12,512 nt of DNA from Alphaproteobacteria bacterium (GTDB taxonomy: Bacteria; Pseudomonadota; Alphaproteobacteria; Sphingomonadales; Sphingomonadaceae), in assembly GCA_016650315.1 (NCBI GenBank), contig JAENVZ010000058.1:1-12512 (forward strand), written 5' to 3'. The notes under the pieces were generated by a model, which worked only from the letters and a program-made list of their open reading frames with translations, made no database searches and was not told the origin of the DNA. This document shows positions 1 to 7,291 of the stretch, piece after piece. The translations under genes and the position numbers were made by a program. How positions within the stretch are numbered: the stretch's first letter is position 1; each line of letters opens with the position of its first letter.

Positions 1-1170
1 GACATTGGCCGCGCATAGCGGCTCGGCGAGAGCGGCATGAAATGCCTCGCTCTGCGCACCCAATTCCTTCATCGCGCCCAGCACGGCCAGACGGCGCACA
101 CTCTGTTCACGGCCAAGCTGCTTCAAGGTAGCGGCCATCGACAGCGGATTGGCATTATAGCTTTCATCGATCAACAGCGCTTCGCCATCGGCAAAGGGGA
201 TGCGCGTCCGTGCGCCGCGTCCGGGAAGATCGGGCAATTCGGCGAGCGCCAGTCCCGCCACCGCCAGATCGCCGCCCACAACTTCCACCGCCGCCAGTAC
301 GGCCAGCGCGTTCGACACCCAATGTTCGCCCGGTGCGGCGATAGTGAGGCACAGCTCTCCTTCCGGCAGCTTGACCGTCACCAGCGTGCCGCCATTGACC
401 GCCGTGACGCTATCGACCGCGCGCACATCCGCGCCTTCATTGAAACCGAATCTCAGTATTTTCGCACCATGACGCTCCGCCGCGCCGGTCAGCCTTTCGG
501 CAAAAGGGCTGTCGGCGGGAATGATTGCCGTTCCGTCCGGCTCCAGCCCCTCGAAAATCTCCGCCTTTGCGTCGGCAATCGCCTCCATGCTGTCGAAAAA
601 GGCCTGATGCGCCGGAGCAATCGCAGTGATAATGGCGACATGCGGGCGCACGAGCGCCGTCAGCGCAGCCAGTTCACCGGCATGATTCATGCCCATTTCA
701 AAGACGCCGTACAGCGCGTCACGCGGCATCCGGGCCAAACTGAGCGGCACGCCAACATGATTATTATAGCTTTTGACCGAACGGTGCGCCCGGCCCGGCG
801 CACACCGGTCAAGAGCTTGAAAAAGCGCCTCTTTGGTTCCGGTCTTACCAACAGACCCCGTCACGCCAATGATCTTTGCCTGCGTCCGCGTTCGCGCGGC
901 GGCCCCAAGCGCGTTGAGAGCCGCAGTCGTGTCGTCGACCAGCACATGTGGATGATCGACCCGATGGCTGACGATGGCACCCGCCGCGCCCGATGCGAAG
1001 GCCTGTTCCACGAAACGATGGCCATCGGTCGCCTCCCCCGAAAGCGCGATGAACAGGTCGCCCGGTCCCACTTCCCGGCTGTCGAAAGCAACCCCGGTAA
1101 CGGCAAACGGCGCGGAAACCGTGCCGCCGGTGGCCTGCGCGATTTCAGCGGAGGTCCAGAGATCAATCAT
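1..1170 (-). CDS. murF: MurF, UDP-MurNAc-tripeptide--D-Ala-D-Ala ligase (3' end cut by window edge)
   Basis: MurF is the cytoplasmic ligase that adds D-Ala-D-Ala to UDP-MurNAc-tripeptide, the last Mur ligase step of peptidoglycan precursor synthesis. The frame is open from the ATG at 1170 to the left edge (390 codons, no stop), so about 60-90 C-terminal residues are missing compared with a usual MurF of 450-480. Visible motifs are the ATP-binding loop GVTGSVGKT (residues 102-110), YNNHVGVPL (135-143), FEMGMNHAGE (157-166) and, late in the protein, DESYNANPLSM, a MurF signature. The start has a good ribosome site (AAGGGG, 6 bases upstream). It is separated from murE by about 96 bases that hold a long palindrome, unlike the overlapping junctions upstream. 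The identification is firm. Confidence 0.97.
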   Translation of the reverse strand, partial: MIDLWTSAEIAQATGGTVSAPFAVTGVAFDSREVGPGDLFIALSGEATDGHRFVEQAFASGAAGAIVSHRVDHPHVLVDDTTAALNALGAAARTRTQAKIIGVTGSVGKTGTKEALFQALDRCAPGRAHRSVKSYNNHVGVPLSLARMPRDALYGVFEMGMNHAGELAALTALVRPHVAIITAIAPAHQAFFDSMEAIADAKAEIFEGLEPDGTAIIPADSPFAERLTGAAERHGAKILRFGFNEGADVRAVDSVTAVNGGTLVTVKLPEGELCLTIAAPGEHWVSNALAVLAAVEVVGGDLAVAGLALAELPDLPGRGARTRIPFADGEALLIDESYNANPLSMAATLKQLGREQSVRRLAVLGAMKELGAQSEAFHAALAEPLCAANV

Positions 1171-1182
1171 GCTGACCCCTTC

Positions 1183-1246
1183 CCGTTTGGTTCGAGCTTG
1201 TCGAAAATCCGATGCGCAGGGTTCTCGATAAGCTCGAACCAAACGG
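1183..1246. repeat. Long intergenic palindrome (REP-like) between murE and murF
   Basis: Two 22-base arms, 1183-1204 and 1225-1246, are inverted copies with one mismatch (1200/1229). Pairing continues inward through 1206-1210 with 1219-1223, leaving an 8-base loop at 1211-1218. The core GAGCTTGTCGA resembles a repeat family that I recall as scattered between genes in sphingomonads; no second copy is obvious in this window. There is no T-run after the stem on the minus strand, so it does not look like a rho-independent terminator. It ends one base from the AAGGGG ribosome site of murF (1176-1181) and could modulate murF translation, mRNA stability or processing. Confidence 0.85.
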
Positions 1247-1266
1247 AACGGGACTGGAAACCGCCT

Positions 1267-2721
1267 TCATGCCGCGCATTCCCGCGCCACGGTGACATCA
1301 TCGAAGGGCAGGATGCGCTGATTTTCTCCGGCACCCACGATTTGTCCCTGTTCATGGCCCTTGCCGGCAAGCAGAACAATGTCATCCACGCCCGCCTGCG
1401 CAATCGCGGCGGCGATGGCTTCCCGGCGCCCCCCAATTTCGATGGCGCCCGGCGCTGCCGCCATAATCGCCTTGCGAATCGCGGCGGGGTCTTCGGAGCG
1501 GGGATTATCGTCGGTCACGATGACGCTGTCGGCAAGCTCCACCGCAACCTTGCCCATTTCGGGGCGCTTGCCAGTATCACGGTCACCGCCAGCGCCGAAA
1601 ACGACAATAAGACGACCTCTGGTGTGCGGGCGAAGCGCCTTGATCGCGGCATCAAGACCATCGGGCGTATGCGCATAATCGACATAAATGGGCGCACCAG
1701 CCTTGCTGATCGCCGCGCGCTCCAAACGTCCACGTACCGGTTGAAGGCGCTCCAGGCAGCCCAAAATATCTTCCAGCTTTCCACCCGTCGCCAATATAAG
1801 AGCGGCAGCGGTCAGCGCGTTGGCCGCCTGATACGCGCCGATCAGCGGCAGATTGACACGGTGCGTCCTACCCTCCGCCTCGATCATCAGCACCTGACCC
1901 AAATGGGTCGGCGTGCGTGACAAAAGTTGCAGCGTTTCACCCGCTTCGCCAATAGTCAGAATGACAAGGCCGCGCTTTTTCGCCCGCGCAATGACATCAG
2001 GCGATCGCGCATCATCGGCCCAGATGACAGCAGCAGCGCCCGGTTCAACCACCTCCTCGAACAGCCGCATCTTGGCTTCGAAATAACTGTCCATGTCGCC
2101 ATGATAATCGAGGTGATCGCGGCTCAAATTGGTAAATGCCGCCGCCTGAACTGGCAATCCTTCGGTCCGGTATTGCGCAAGGCCATGACTGGACGCTTCG
2201 AACGCGGCATGGGTGATCCCTTCGCGGCAAAGGCCGGACATGTTTGACAGAAACGTCACTATATCGGGGGTCGTCAGGCCAGTGGACACCTGATCCACCG
2301 AAGTCGTGACGCCCAGTGTACCGATGGAAGCCGCCTTTTCGCCCATCATGCGCCAGATTTGCCGGGTCAGTTCGACCGTCGATGTCTTGCCGTTGGTCCC
2401 CGTGACGGCAACCACCGTCTTGGGAAAAGGCGCGAAATATTTTGCTGCCAATTGTGCGAACAGGCGGCGCGGACAATCGTCGACTAGATGGGCCGCACCC
2501 TTTACTTCCGCCTGGCGCCGGGCCACGATGGCGATGGCGCCTGCCGCGATAGCGTCATTGATAAAGTCCTCGCCATTGAAGCGCACTCCCTCAAACGCAC
2601 CGAATACCGTACCGGGCGCGACCTTGCGATGGTCGATGGCAAAGCCCGTCACTACGCTGTCCTGCATATCGCCAGACACGTCTCCGACAATCTGGCCGCC
2701 CGCAATCTGGCCAAGGCGCAT
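1267..2721 (-). CDS. murE: MurE, UDP-MurNAc-dipeptide ligase (meso-diaminopimelate adding)
   Basis: MurE is the cytoplasmic ATP-dependent ligase that adds the third stem-peptide residue to UDP-MurNAc-L-Ala-D-Glu. The 484-residue protein carries the P-loop GTNGKTS (108-114), TTPD (150-153), the NLSRDHLDYHG block (198-208), the lysine of the FEAKMRLF stretch (K217, the position carbamylated in the family) and KGHE (454-457). The motif DDNPRSEDP (404-412) contains DNPR, the signature of meso-diaminopimelate rather than lysine selection. The reading frame extends 9 codons further upstream. I chose the ATG at 2721 because it overlaps the ftsI stop by one base (TAATG) and follows a strong GGAGG site, whereas the longer start lies inside ftsI. 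Confidence 0.97.
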   Translation of the reverse strand: MRLGQIAGGQIVGDVSGDMQDSVVTGFAIDHRKVAPGTVFGAFEGVRFNGEDFINDAIAAGAIAIVARRQAEVKGAAHLVDDCPRRLFAQLAAKYFAPFPKTVVAVTGTNGKTSTVELTRQIWRMMGEKAASIGTLGVTTSVDQVSTGLTTPDIVTFLSNMSGLCREGITHAAFEASSHGLAQYRTEGLPVQAAAFTNLSRDHLDYHGDMDSYFEAKMRLFEEVVEPGAAAVIWADDARSPDVIARAKKRGLVILTIGEAGETLQLLSRTPTHLGQVLMIEAEGRTHRVNLPLIGAYQAANALTAAALILATGGKLEDILGCLERLQPVRGRLERAAISKAGAPIYVDYAHTPDGLDAAIKALRPHTRGRLIVVFGAGGDRDTGKRPEMGKVAVELADSVIVTDDNPRSEDPAAIRKAIMAAAPGAIEIGGRREAIAAAIAQAGVDDIVLLAGKGHEQGQIVGAGENQRILPFDDVTVARECAA

Positions 2722-4421
2722 TATTCTTCCCCCTCCTTGGGTTTCCACAGCAAAGGCATCAGTTCCGAAATATCGACGTCGCGGTTAAGGTCGGGATAGA
2801 TGCCCAGCATCGGACCGGTCCGCTCAATCACTTTCTTCACGATTGGGGCGGACGTCCATGCCGCCGTGCGCAGGCCAAAAGTCTCTGGCGTTCCTTTGGG
2901 TTCATCCAGCATGGTCAGGACAATATATTTCGGATTTTCCATCGGGAAGGCGGCGGCAAATGTCGTCACGAGTGAACTTCTTGCATATCCGCCCTGAAAT
3001 GGCTTTTCAGCCGAACCCGTCTTGCCGCCGACCCGGAATCCTTTCGCGTCGGCGCTTCTCCCTGTACCGGCTGCCACGATCATACGCAACAATTGCCGCA
3101 TCCGCGCACTGGTCGCGGCGGTAAAGACCCGGCGTCCCGTGGGCGCTTCGCCATCCTTCACTTTCTGGATCGTTGCGGGCCGCCAGATCCCGCCATTGAC
3201 AAGCGCGGCATAGGCACTGGCAAGGTGCAGCGGCGTGACCGCAATGCCATGGCCATAGGACACCGTCATGTTGGTAAGCCGTCCCCAGCTTGCCGGCCAG
3301 ATGGTGGAACCACGCTCCTTGAGTTCAATGGACGGGCGACGATCGAATTCCAGCTTACGGAATATGTCCTGCATCCGCTGCGGCCCCAGTTCATCAGCGA
3401 TCCGGGCAGTGGCGATATTGGAGCTGTGCACCAGCGTTTCAGGCACGTTGAGCCAACGCTTCAGCGGGTGATCGTCGCGAATATGGAAACCGCCAATGGC
3501 AAGCGGCGCGGTCGCATCATAGCGCTTGTTCATTGAGGTAACGACGCCCGCATCCATGGCCGCACCGATGGAAATCGGCTTGAAGCTCGATCCCAGTTCA
3601 TAGACCGCCTGCGTCACATCGTTGCGGCGAGCCTCCATATTGCCCTTGCGCAGCTTGTTGGGGTTGAACACCGGAAGCGACGCCATCGCAATGACTTCGC
3701 CGGTATTGACGTCGAGAATCAGGCCAGCGCCACCCAGCGCCCGATGCGCTTTCATCCCGGAGTAGAGTTCGCTTTCCATCGCCGCCTGAACCCGGCTGTC
3801 GATGGACAGGACAAGCGGTGTCGAACGCAATCGCTCGTCCGTCAGTCGCTTGTCGAAAGCACGCTCGACCCCCATAGCGCCCGCGCCATCCTGATCGACA
3901 AAACCCAGAACATGCGCGGCCAGCGTCCGTTGCGGATAGAGCCGTTCCTTCTCGCGCGGAAATTCGATGGCGATTTCACCAAGCGCATTGACCGCGCTCA
4001 CCTGTTCGGGAAGCGCCCGTCGGCGCAGATAGGTGAAGCGTGCCGGACTGGTCAGCCTGGCATAAAATTGGGCAACAGACTCATCGGGAAAAATATTGTG
4101 GAGGTTTTTGGCAATTTGCATGGGATCGCCAAGCAAAGCCCTGGGCCGGACAGCGATCGAATAGGCATCCATCGTCCGCGCCAGCGGCACGCCGTTGCGA
4201 TCCATAATATCCGCTCGCATCGGAATCAGGCTGACCGGGCCATGCCGCCCGGGCGCTCCATCGGCAAAAAGTCCCAGCCACAGCAACCGCCCGCCCACCA
4301 GCATGGTCGCGGCGAGGAACAGCAGCAGAAGAAGCATCAGGCGGTAATGCGCAACGGCCGTCAACTGATAGCGCTGACTGGCCGTTCTCACTCGTTCGGG
4401 ACGCGCGACGAGCGTCGTCAT
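2721..4421 (-). CDS. ftsI: FtsI/PBP3, septal peptidoglycan transpeptidase
   Basis: This is a class B penicillin-binding protein that cross-links septal peptidoglycan as part of the divisome, together with FtsW and the FtsQLB complex. The 566 residues fit the family. A short cytoplasmic tail is followed by one membrane anchor (about 28-50), a dimerisation/pedestal domain (about 65-200) and the transpeptidase domain. The three active-site motifs are intact: SSFK with catalytic Ser278 and Lys281, SSN (333-335) and KTGS (467-470). The ATG at 4421 shares one base with the ftsL stop (TGATG) and has a GGGAGGA ribosome site about 10 bases upstream. It is also known as pbpB. Confidence 0.97.
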   Translation of the reverse strand: MTTLVARPERVRTASQRYQLTAVAHYRLMLLLLLFLAATMLVGGRLLWLGLFADGAPGRHGPVSLIPMRADIMDRNGVPLARTMDAYSIAVRPRALLGDPMQIAKNLHNIFPDESVAQFYARLTSPARFTYLRRRALPEQVSAVNALGEIAIEFPREKERLYPQRTLAAHVLGFVDQDGAGAMGVERAFDKRLTDERLRSTPLVLSIDSRVQAAMESELYSGMKAHRALGGAGLILDVNTGEVIAMASLPVFNPNKLRKGNMEARRNDVTQAVYELGSSFKPISIGAAMDAGVVTSMNKRYDATAPLAIGGFHIRDDHPLKRWLNVPETLVHSSNIATARIADELGPQRMQDIFRKLEFDRRPSIELKERGSTIWPASWGRLTNMTVSYGHGIAVTPLHLASAYAALVNGGIWRPATIQKVKDGEAPTGRRVFTAATSARMRQLLRMIVAAGTGRSADAKGFRVGGKTGSAEKPFQGGYARSSLVTTFAAAFPMENPKYIVLTMLDEPKGTPETFGLRTAAWTSAPIVKKVIERTGPMLGIYPDLNRDVDISELMPLLWKPKEGEE

Positions 4422-5080
4422 CAGCGCATCATCCTCCCATTCTCCCGCGCCGCAAGGCGGGCAAGGTCGCCCATAGTATGATCATCCAGCAATGTTTGCT
4501 CCAACATCGCCATACGCTCAACACGCCGTGGCACAGGCGCGGTCTGCACCGATGCCGTACGGACAATCCTTGGTTCGGCCTTCTTTGCCGATGGCCGTAC
4601 AACCGCTGCAGGCGCAGAAGGTTGCGCAGGCGATGGCTTTACAACCGAAACAGTTTCGTGCGCCTGTGCGGCGGCCGGACCGGCAACCGCCTTTGCGACT
4701 GCTGCGACGGCGGCGGGCAAATCGTCCGCGGTTTCCACCATAGCGGTCATGACTGGCGCCGCGACATAGCCCGGACCATTGGGGGCAATGCCATCAAGGC
4801 TGGCCAGCGCCTTTTCGCCATTCAGATATTGCGCGACTGTCGGCGTTGAAAAACGGAAATTTTCATTGTTCCAGCGTTCAAGCTGGCGGAGGCTGGCGCG
4901 CGCCCCGAATTCGGTTTCCAGATAACGCATGTCCCGTTTCGTCGACAGGATTTGCGTTTCGACGCGCACCAGTTCTGTCCGCTCCGATGCAACCCGGAGG
5001 GAGACCAGATAGACAGCAATGGCACCAAGAGCCACCAGCAACACCCAGAAAATGCTTTGCAGACGTTTGACCGCGATCAT
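4421..5080 (-). CDS. ftsL: FtsL-like divisome protein with long Ala/Pro-rich tail
   Basis: Its place between rsmH and ftsI and its topology identify it as FtsL, the bitopic partner of FtsB and FtsQ that activates FtsWI. Residues 9-30 form one membrane span and about 31-70 a coiled-coil region (heptad-like, ending in [12 protein letters not shown]). After that comes a linker rich in Ala, Pro and Val (about 104-187), and a charged, probably helical end (about 188-219). At 219 residues it is much longer than the roughly 120 of E. coli FtsL, because of this tail. I chose the ATG at 5080 because it overlaps the rsmH stop as ATGA and has AGGAC just upstream. An ATG at 5095 would add five residues but lacks a ribosome site. 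FtsL diverges strongly in sequence, so the name depends mainly on context. Confidence 0.85.
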   Translation of the reverse strand: MIAVKRLQSIFWVLLVALGAIAVYLVSLRVASERTELVRVETQILSTKRDMRYLETEFGARASLRQLERWNNENFRFSTPTVAQYLNGEKALASLDGIAPNGPGYVAAPVMTAMVETADDLPAAVAAVAKAVAGPAAAQAHETVSVVKPSPAQPSAPAAVVRPSAKKAEPRIVRTASVQTAPVPRRVERMAMLEQTLLDDHTMGDLARLAARENGRMMR

Positions 5081-6021
5081 TGTCCTGTTCCCCATGCTGA
5101 AGCCGATGTGCGCACCGCGCTGCGCAAAGTGGCGGACCGCGCGCGCGGATTGAGCGAAATTTCCCTGTCGCCCGCGCGCACTGCCTTCGCGGGCTTTTCA
5201 AAGCTGGCCGATGGCAGGTCATCATTGACCGGGCGATGCCGCGAACCGGCCCCCTCACTCCCACTCCGGCGACGCAGGAATTGCTTCACGATCCGGTCCT
5301 CCAGACTGTGAAAGGTGACGACGGCCAGCCGGCCGCCCGGTTCCAGCACGGCTTCGGCCGCCACAAGTCCCTTTTCCAACTCGTCGAGTTCACCGTTCAG
5401 ATAGATGCGGATTGCCTGAAATGTACGGGTCGCCGGGTCTTTCTTGTCGCCTGCGCGATAGCCCACGGCCTTGCGGACCACAGCGGCCAGCTCCCCGGTG
5501 CGGCTGAGCGGACGCGCTTCGACGATGAAGCGGGCGATGCGGCGGGACCGATGCTCCTCGCCATAGCGATAGATGACGTCCGCTATATCCTGTTCGGCGG
5601 CGGTGTTTAGGAAATCCGCGGCGCTTTCCCCTGCCTGACTCATCCGCATGTCGAGCGGCCCGTCCGCCTGAAAGGAAAAGCCGCGCTCGGCCCGATCAAG
5701 CTGCATCGAAGAAACACCGATGTCGAGCGTGACACCGGAGACTTTGGCAACGCTCCGCGCCTCCAGAAGCCGTTCCATGTCAGAAAAGCAGCCCTCGATC
5801 AGTGTAAGCGCGCTACCTTGGGCCGCAGCGAGCGCCTGCCCTTCCGATATGGCGTCAGGATCGCGGTCAAAGGCAAAGACCTGCGCACCCCGTTCAAGCA
5901 TCGCCATGCTGTATCCGCCCGCGCCGAAAGTGCCATCGACATGGCGTTCACCCGGAACAATGGCGAGTGCGTCAAGAACTTCATCCAGCAGAACAGGAAT
6001 GTGTGGCGCGGCAGAGGTCAT
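5077..6021 (-). CDS. rsmH: RsmH (MraW), 16S rRNA C1402 N4-methyltransferase
   Basis: RsmH is an S-adenosylmethionine-dependent methyltransferase acting on N4 of cytidine 1402 in the decoding centre of 16S rRNA. The 314-residue protein shows HIPVLLDEV (7-15), the SAM-binding GTFGAGG (30-36), FDRDPDA (51-57), [11 protein letters not shown] (99-109), GFSF (114-117), GPLDMRM (121-127), [15 protein letters not shown] (198-212), [10 protein letters not shown] (237-246) and NPRARSA (291-297). I chose the ATG at 6021 because it overlaps the mraZ stop as ATGA and follows a GGGGG-rich site. The frame runs 12 codons further into mraZ, but those residues are not family-like. Confidence 0.97.
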   Translation of the reverse strand: MTSAAPHIPVLLDEVLDALAIVPGERHVDGTFGAGGYSMAMLERGAQVFAFDRDPDAISEGQALAAAQGSALTLIEGCFSDMERLLEARSVAKVSGVTLDIGVSSMQLDRAERGFSFQADGPLDMRMSQAGESAADFLNTAAEQDIADVIYRYGEEHRSRRIARFIVEARPLSRTGELAAVVRKAVGYRAGDKKDPATRTFQAIRIYLNGELDELEKGLVAAEAVLEPGGRLAVVTFHSLEDRIVKQFLRRRSGSEGAGSRHRPVNDDLPSASFEKPAKAVRAGDREISLNPRARSATLRSAVRTSASAWGTGQ

Positions 6022-6530
6022 TTCGACCCCCGCGCATTTTTGGGGTTCTTTTCCCATTCTTCCAGAGCGAATTCGGCGGCCAGCTTCAGCGCGTCATACA
6101 CGCCGTCGGTGGCGATAAGGGTATGGGGGTTCCACAATTCGAAATAGTCGCCCGAACCATTGATGAAGATGATATCTTCAATGCCGCACAGCTTCTTGAG
6201 AAAGGGGGAGATGAAGAAGCGGCCGCCATCATCGAACGGCACATCTTCCAGCAGACCGAATTTGCGCTGCATCGCCGCCGCGCGGCTGTAACCCTCGCCC
6301 CGGGCCAAAGCGAGTTGCTCCTCGCGGTCAATGTCGGCGCGCAAGGCCTGCTGATAGCTATGACCAAACCCGATAACGCAGTTAAAGTCTTCATGCTTGG
6401 TAAGGCAAAGCCGGTTCTGGCCGCCGCTGCTGGCCTGAATGACATGGCGCATGGACGCGGGGATGGAAAAACGACCCTTGCCGTCCATCGCGGTAAATGC
6501 AGGACCGGAATATAACCCGACTTCCAACAC
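6018..6530 (-). CDS. mraZ: MraZ, transcriptional regulator of the dcw cluster
   Basis: MraZ is a ring-forming DNA-binding protein with two AbrB/SpoVT-like halves. In E. coli it represses its own dcw operon by binding short TGGG-type direct repeats. The 170-residue protein has the first-half motif DGKGR (16-20) with FSIPASMR behind it, and the second-half motif [11 protein letters not shown] (99-109). It is slightly longer than the 152 residues of E. coli. The start is a GTG at 6530, followed at once by TTG, after a G-rich stretch (GGGGCGGGCGAG). This start is less certain than the gene itself. It heads the overlapping rsmH-ftsL-ftsI-murE chain, and the 10-base-spaced boxes at 6655-6699 are the likely binding site. 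Confidence 0.95.
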   Translation of the reverse strand: MLEVGLYSGPAFTAMDGKGRFSIPASMRHVIQASSGGQNRLCLTKHEDFNCVIGFGHSYQQALRADIDREEQLALARGEGYSRAAAMQRKFGLLEDVPFDDGGRFFISPFLKKLCGIEDIIFINGSGDYFELWNPHTLIATDGVYDALKLAAEFALEEWEKNPKNARGSK

Positions 6531-6574
6531 TTGCTCGCCCGCCCCTTTAATCGCCGAGGCCAGACTCGTCCGTT

Positions 6575-6602
6575 CCGGGAAGCGGCCTCATTGCCGTCCC
6601 GG
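6575..6602 (-). other. Hairpin in the mraZ leader
   Basis: CCGGGA (6575-6580) pairs with TCCCGG (6597-6602), and CGGC (6583-6586) with GCCG (6593-6596), with a two-base bulge and a six-base loop. It lies 45-72 bases before the mraZ start and would form in the mRNA if transcription begins upstream of it. No T-run follows on the minus strand, so a terminator is unlikely. Its role is unknown. Confidence 0.45.
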
Positions 6603-6630
6603 GGTTCACAAATCGCATACGGCGTGTCTG

Positions 6631-6658
6631 CCCCAATAGACGCGAAGTCTATCAGGGG
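6631..6658 (-). other. Dyad next to the MraZ boxes
   Basis: ATAGAC (6636-6641) and GTCTAT (6647-6652) are perfect inverted copies around a 5-base loop. They are flanked by CCCC (6631-6634) and GGGG (6655-6658), which extend the stem to about 10 pairs with small bulges. The right-hand GGGG is part of the first box of the MraZ repeat array, so pairing in the mRNA or protein binding at the DNA would involve the same bases. Confidence 0.45.
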
Positions 6659-6699
6659 ATGGCTTGGGAATAAAGGGGATAATTTGGGAATTTATGGGA
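6655..6699 (+). promoter_or_regulatory. Putative MraZ operator: five [T/G]GGGA boxes at 10-base spacing
   Basis: Reading the plus strand, GGGGA (6655-6659), TGGGA (6665-6669), GGGGA (6675-6679), TGGGA (6685-6689) and TGGGA (6695-6699) recur with exact 10-base periodicity. In E. coli, MraZ binds TGGGN boxes separated by 5-base spacers, giving the same period of about one helical turn, so this array is the expected operator upstream of mraZ. The boxes read on the strand opposite to mraZ, which is transcribed leftward; the mRNA-like strand shows TTCCC/ATCCC. I do not see a convincing -35/-10 pair in the AT-rich spacers, so the transcription start is not assigned. Confidence 0.75.
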
Positions 6700-6894
6700 A
6701 ATTGGAACGAAATGGCCGAATATGGCGTGTATTATTCAGTCATTCCCAAGACATACTCCTGTCTGTTTCTATTATGTTCCGACCAAAACACCGCGCTCAC
6801 AATATCCGACTCGATTTTGCCGATCCTTCCCATGCTTTCCCAGCCATGCACCACACCACCTTGAAATAACCGCCGTGCCGAATGGGTGGCAACA

Positions 6895-7257
6895 TCAAGG
6901 CTCGCGATCCATGGGTTTTCTAAGGGCAGGATTTGGCTCAAGGTCGGGAACAACCTGCCCGGAAATATTCTTGCCCTTTGCGGACACCGCCGGTTCTTCC
7001 GGCGGAGGCGGAGTCACACCCAGTTCCGCCAGCGGTTCGGGCAAAAGCACGGGCACAGGAACGGCTTCTATCGCATTGTCGCCTGGGACTAGCTGCAGCG
7101 GAGCGCCATCGACCGCACTTGCCGCCACATCGTCATCCACGCCCGCCTTTTTGATGACTATATTAGCAAGCCCGACCAGCAAAACGACGCCGGCCAAACC
7201 GGCAAGTCCGATCTGAATCCGCTGCATGCTATCCTTCCGGCGGCTATCGGACATCAT
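6895..7257 (-). CDS. Small single-span membrane protein, unrecognised
   Basis: I do not recognise a family. The 120 residues comprise a basic N-terminus (SDSRRKDS), one hydrophobic span (about 17-36), an acidic stretch (GVDDDVA), and a Pro/Val/Glu-rich region (about 65-90, including TPPPPEEP). The C-terminus is polar. This suggests a small inner-membrane protein with a flexible tail outside the cytoplasm. Two starts are possible: ATG at 7257 (AAAGG upstream, used here) and ATG at 7227 (GGAAGGA 6 bases upstream, giving 110 residues starting MQRIQIGLAG); the second is at least as good. It begins 34 bases after cysK with no terminator visible between, so co-transcription with cysK is likely. mraZ follows 364 bases later. 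Confidence 0.7.
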   Translation of the reverse strand: MMSDSRRKDSMQRIQIGLAGLAGVVLLVGLANIVIKKAGVDDDVAASAVDGAPLQLVPGDNAIEAVPVPVLLPEPLAELGVTPPPPEEPAVSAKGKNISGQVVPDLEPNPALRKPMDREP

Positions 7258-7291
7258 GTGAGCCTTTCTTCATGCTCCGGCACAGGAACCT

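Noticed and set aside
37..1920. Plus-strand reading frame of 627 codons
   Set aside because: It lies antisense to murF and murE, crosses their gap and the palindrome, and its product is rich in Arg, His and Gln with no recognisable domain, as expected of a shadow frame in GC-rich DNA.
3744..4481. Plus-strand frame of 245 codons
   Set aside because: Antisense to ftsI and the end of ftsL, which are certain genes; low-quality Arg/Gln-rich product.
6704..6729. GGAAC-N17-CGTG on the plus strand, near an EcfG motif
   Set aside because: The -10 part departs from CGTT and it points away from mraZ with no gene on that strand downstream.
6732..6953. Minus-strand frame of 73 codons upstream of mraZ
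   Set aside because: It overlaps the end of the small membrane protein gene in another frame, has no ribosome site and no recognisable features.
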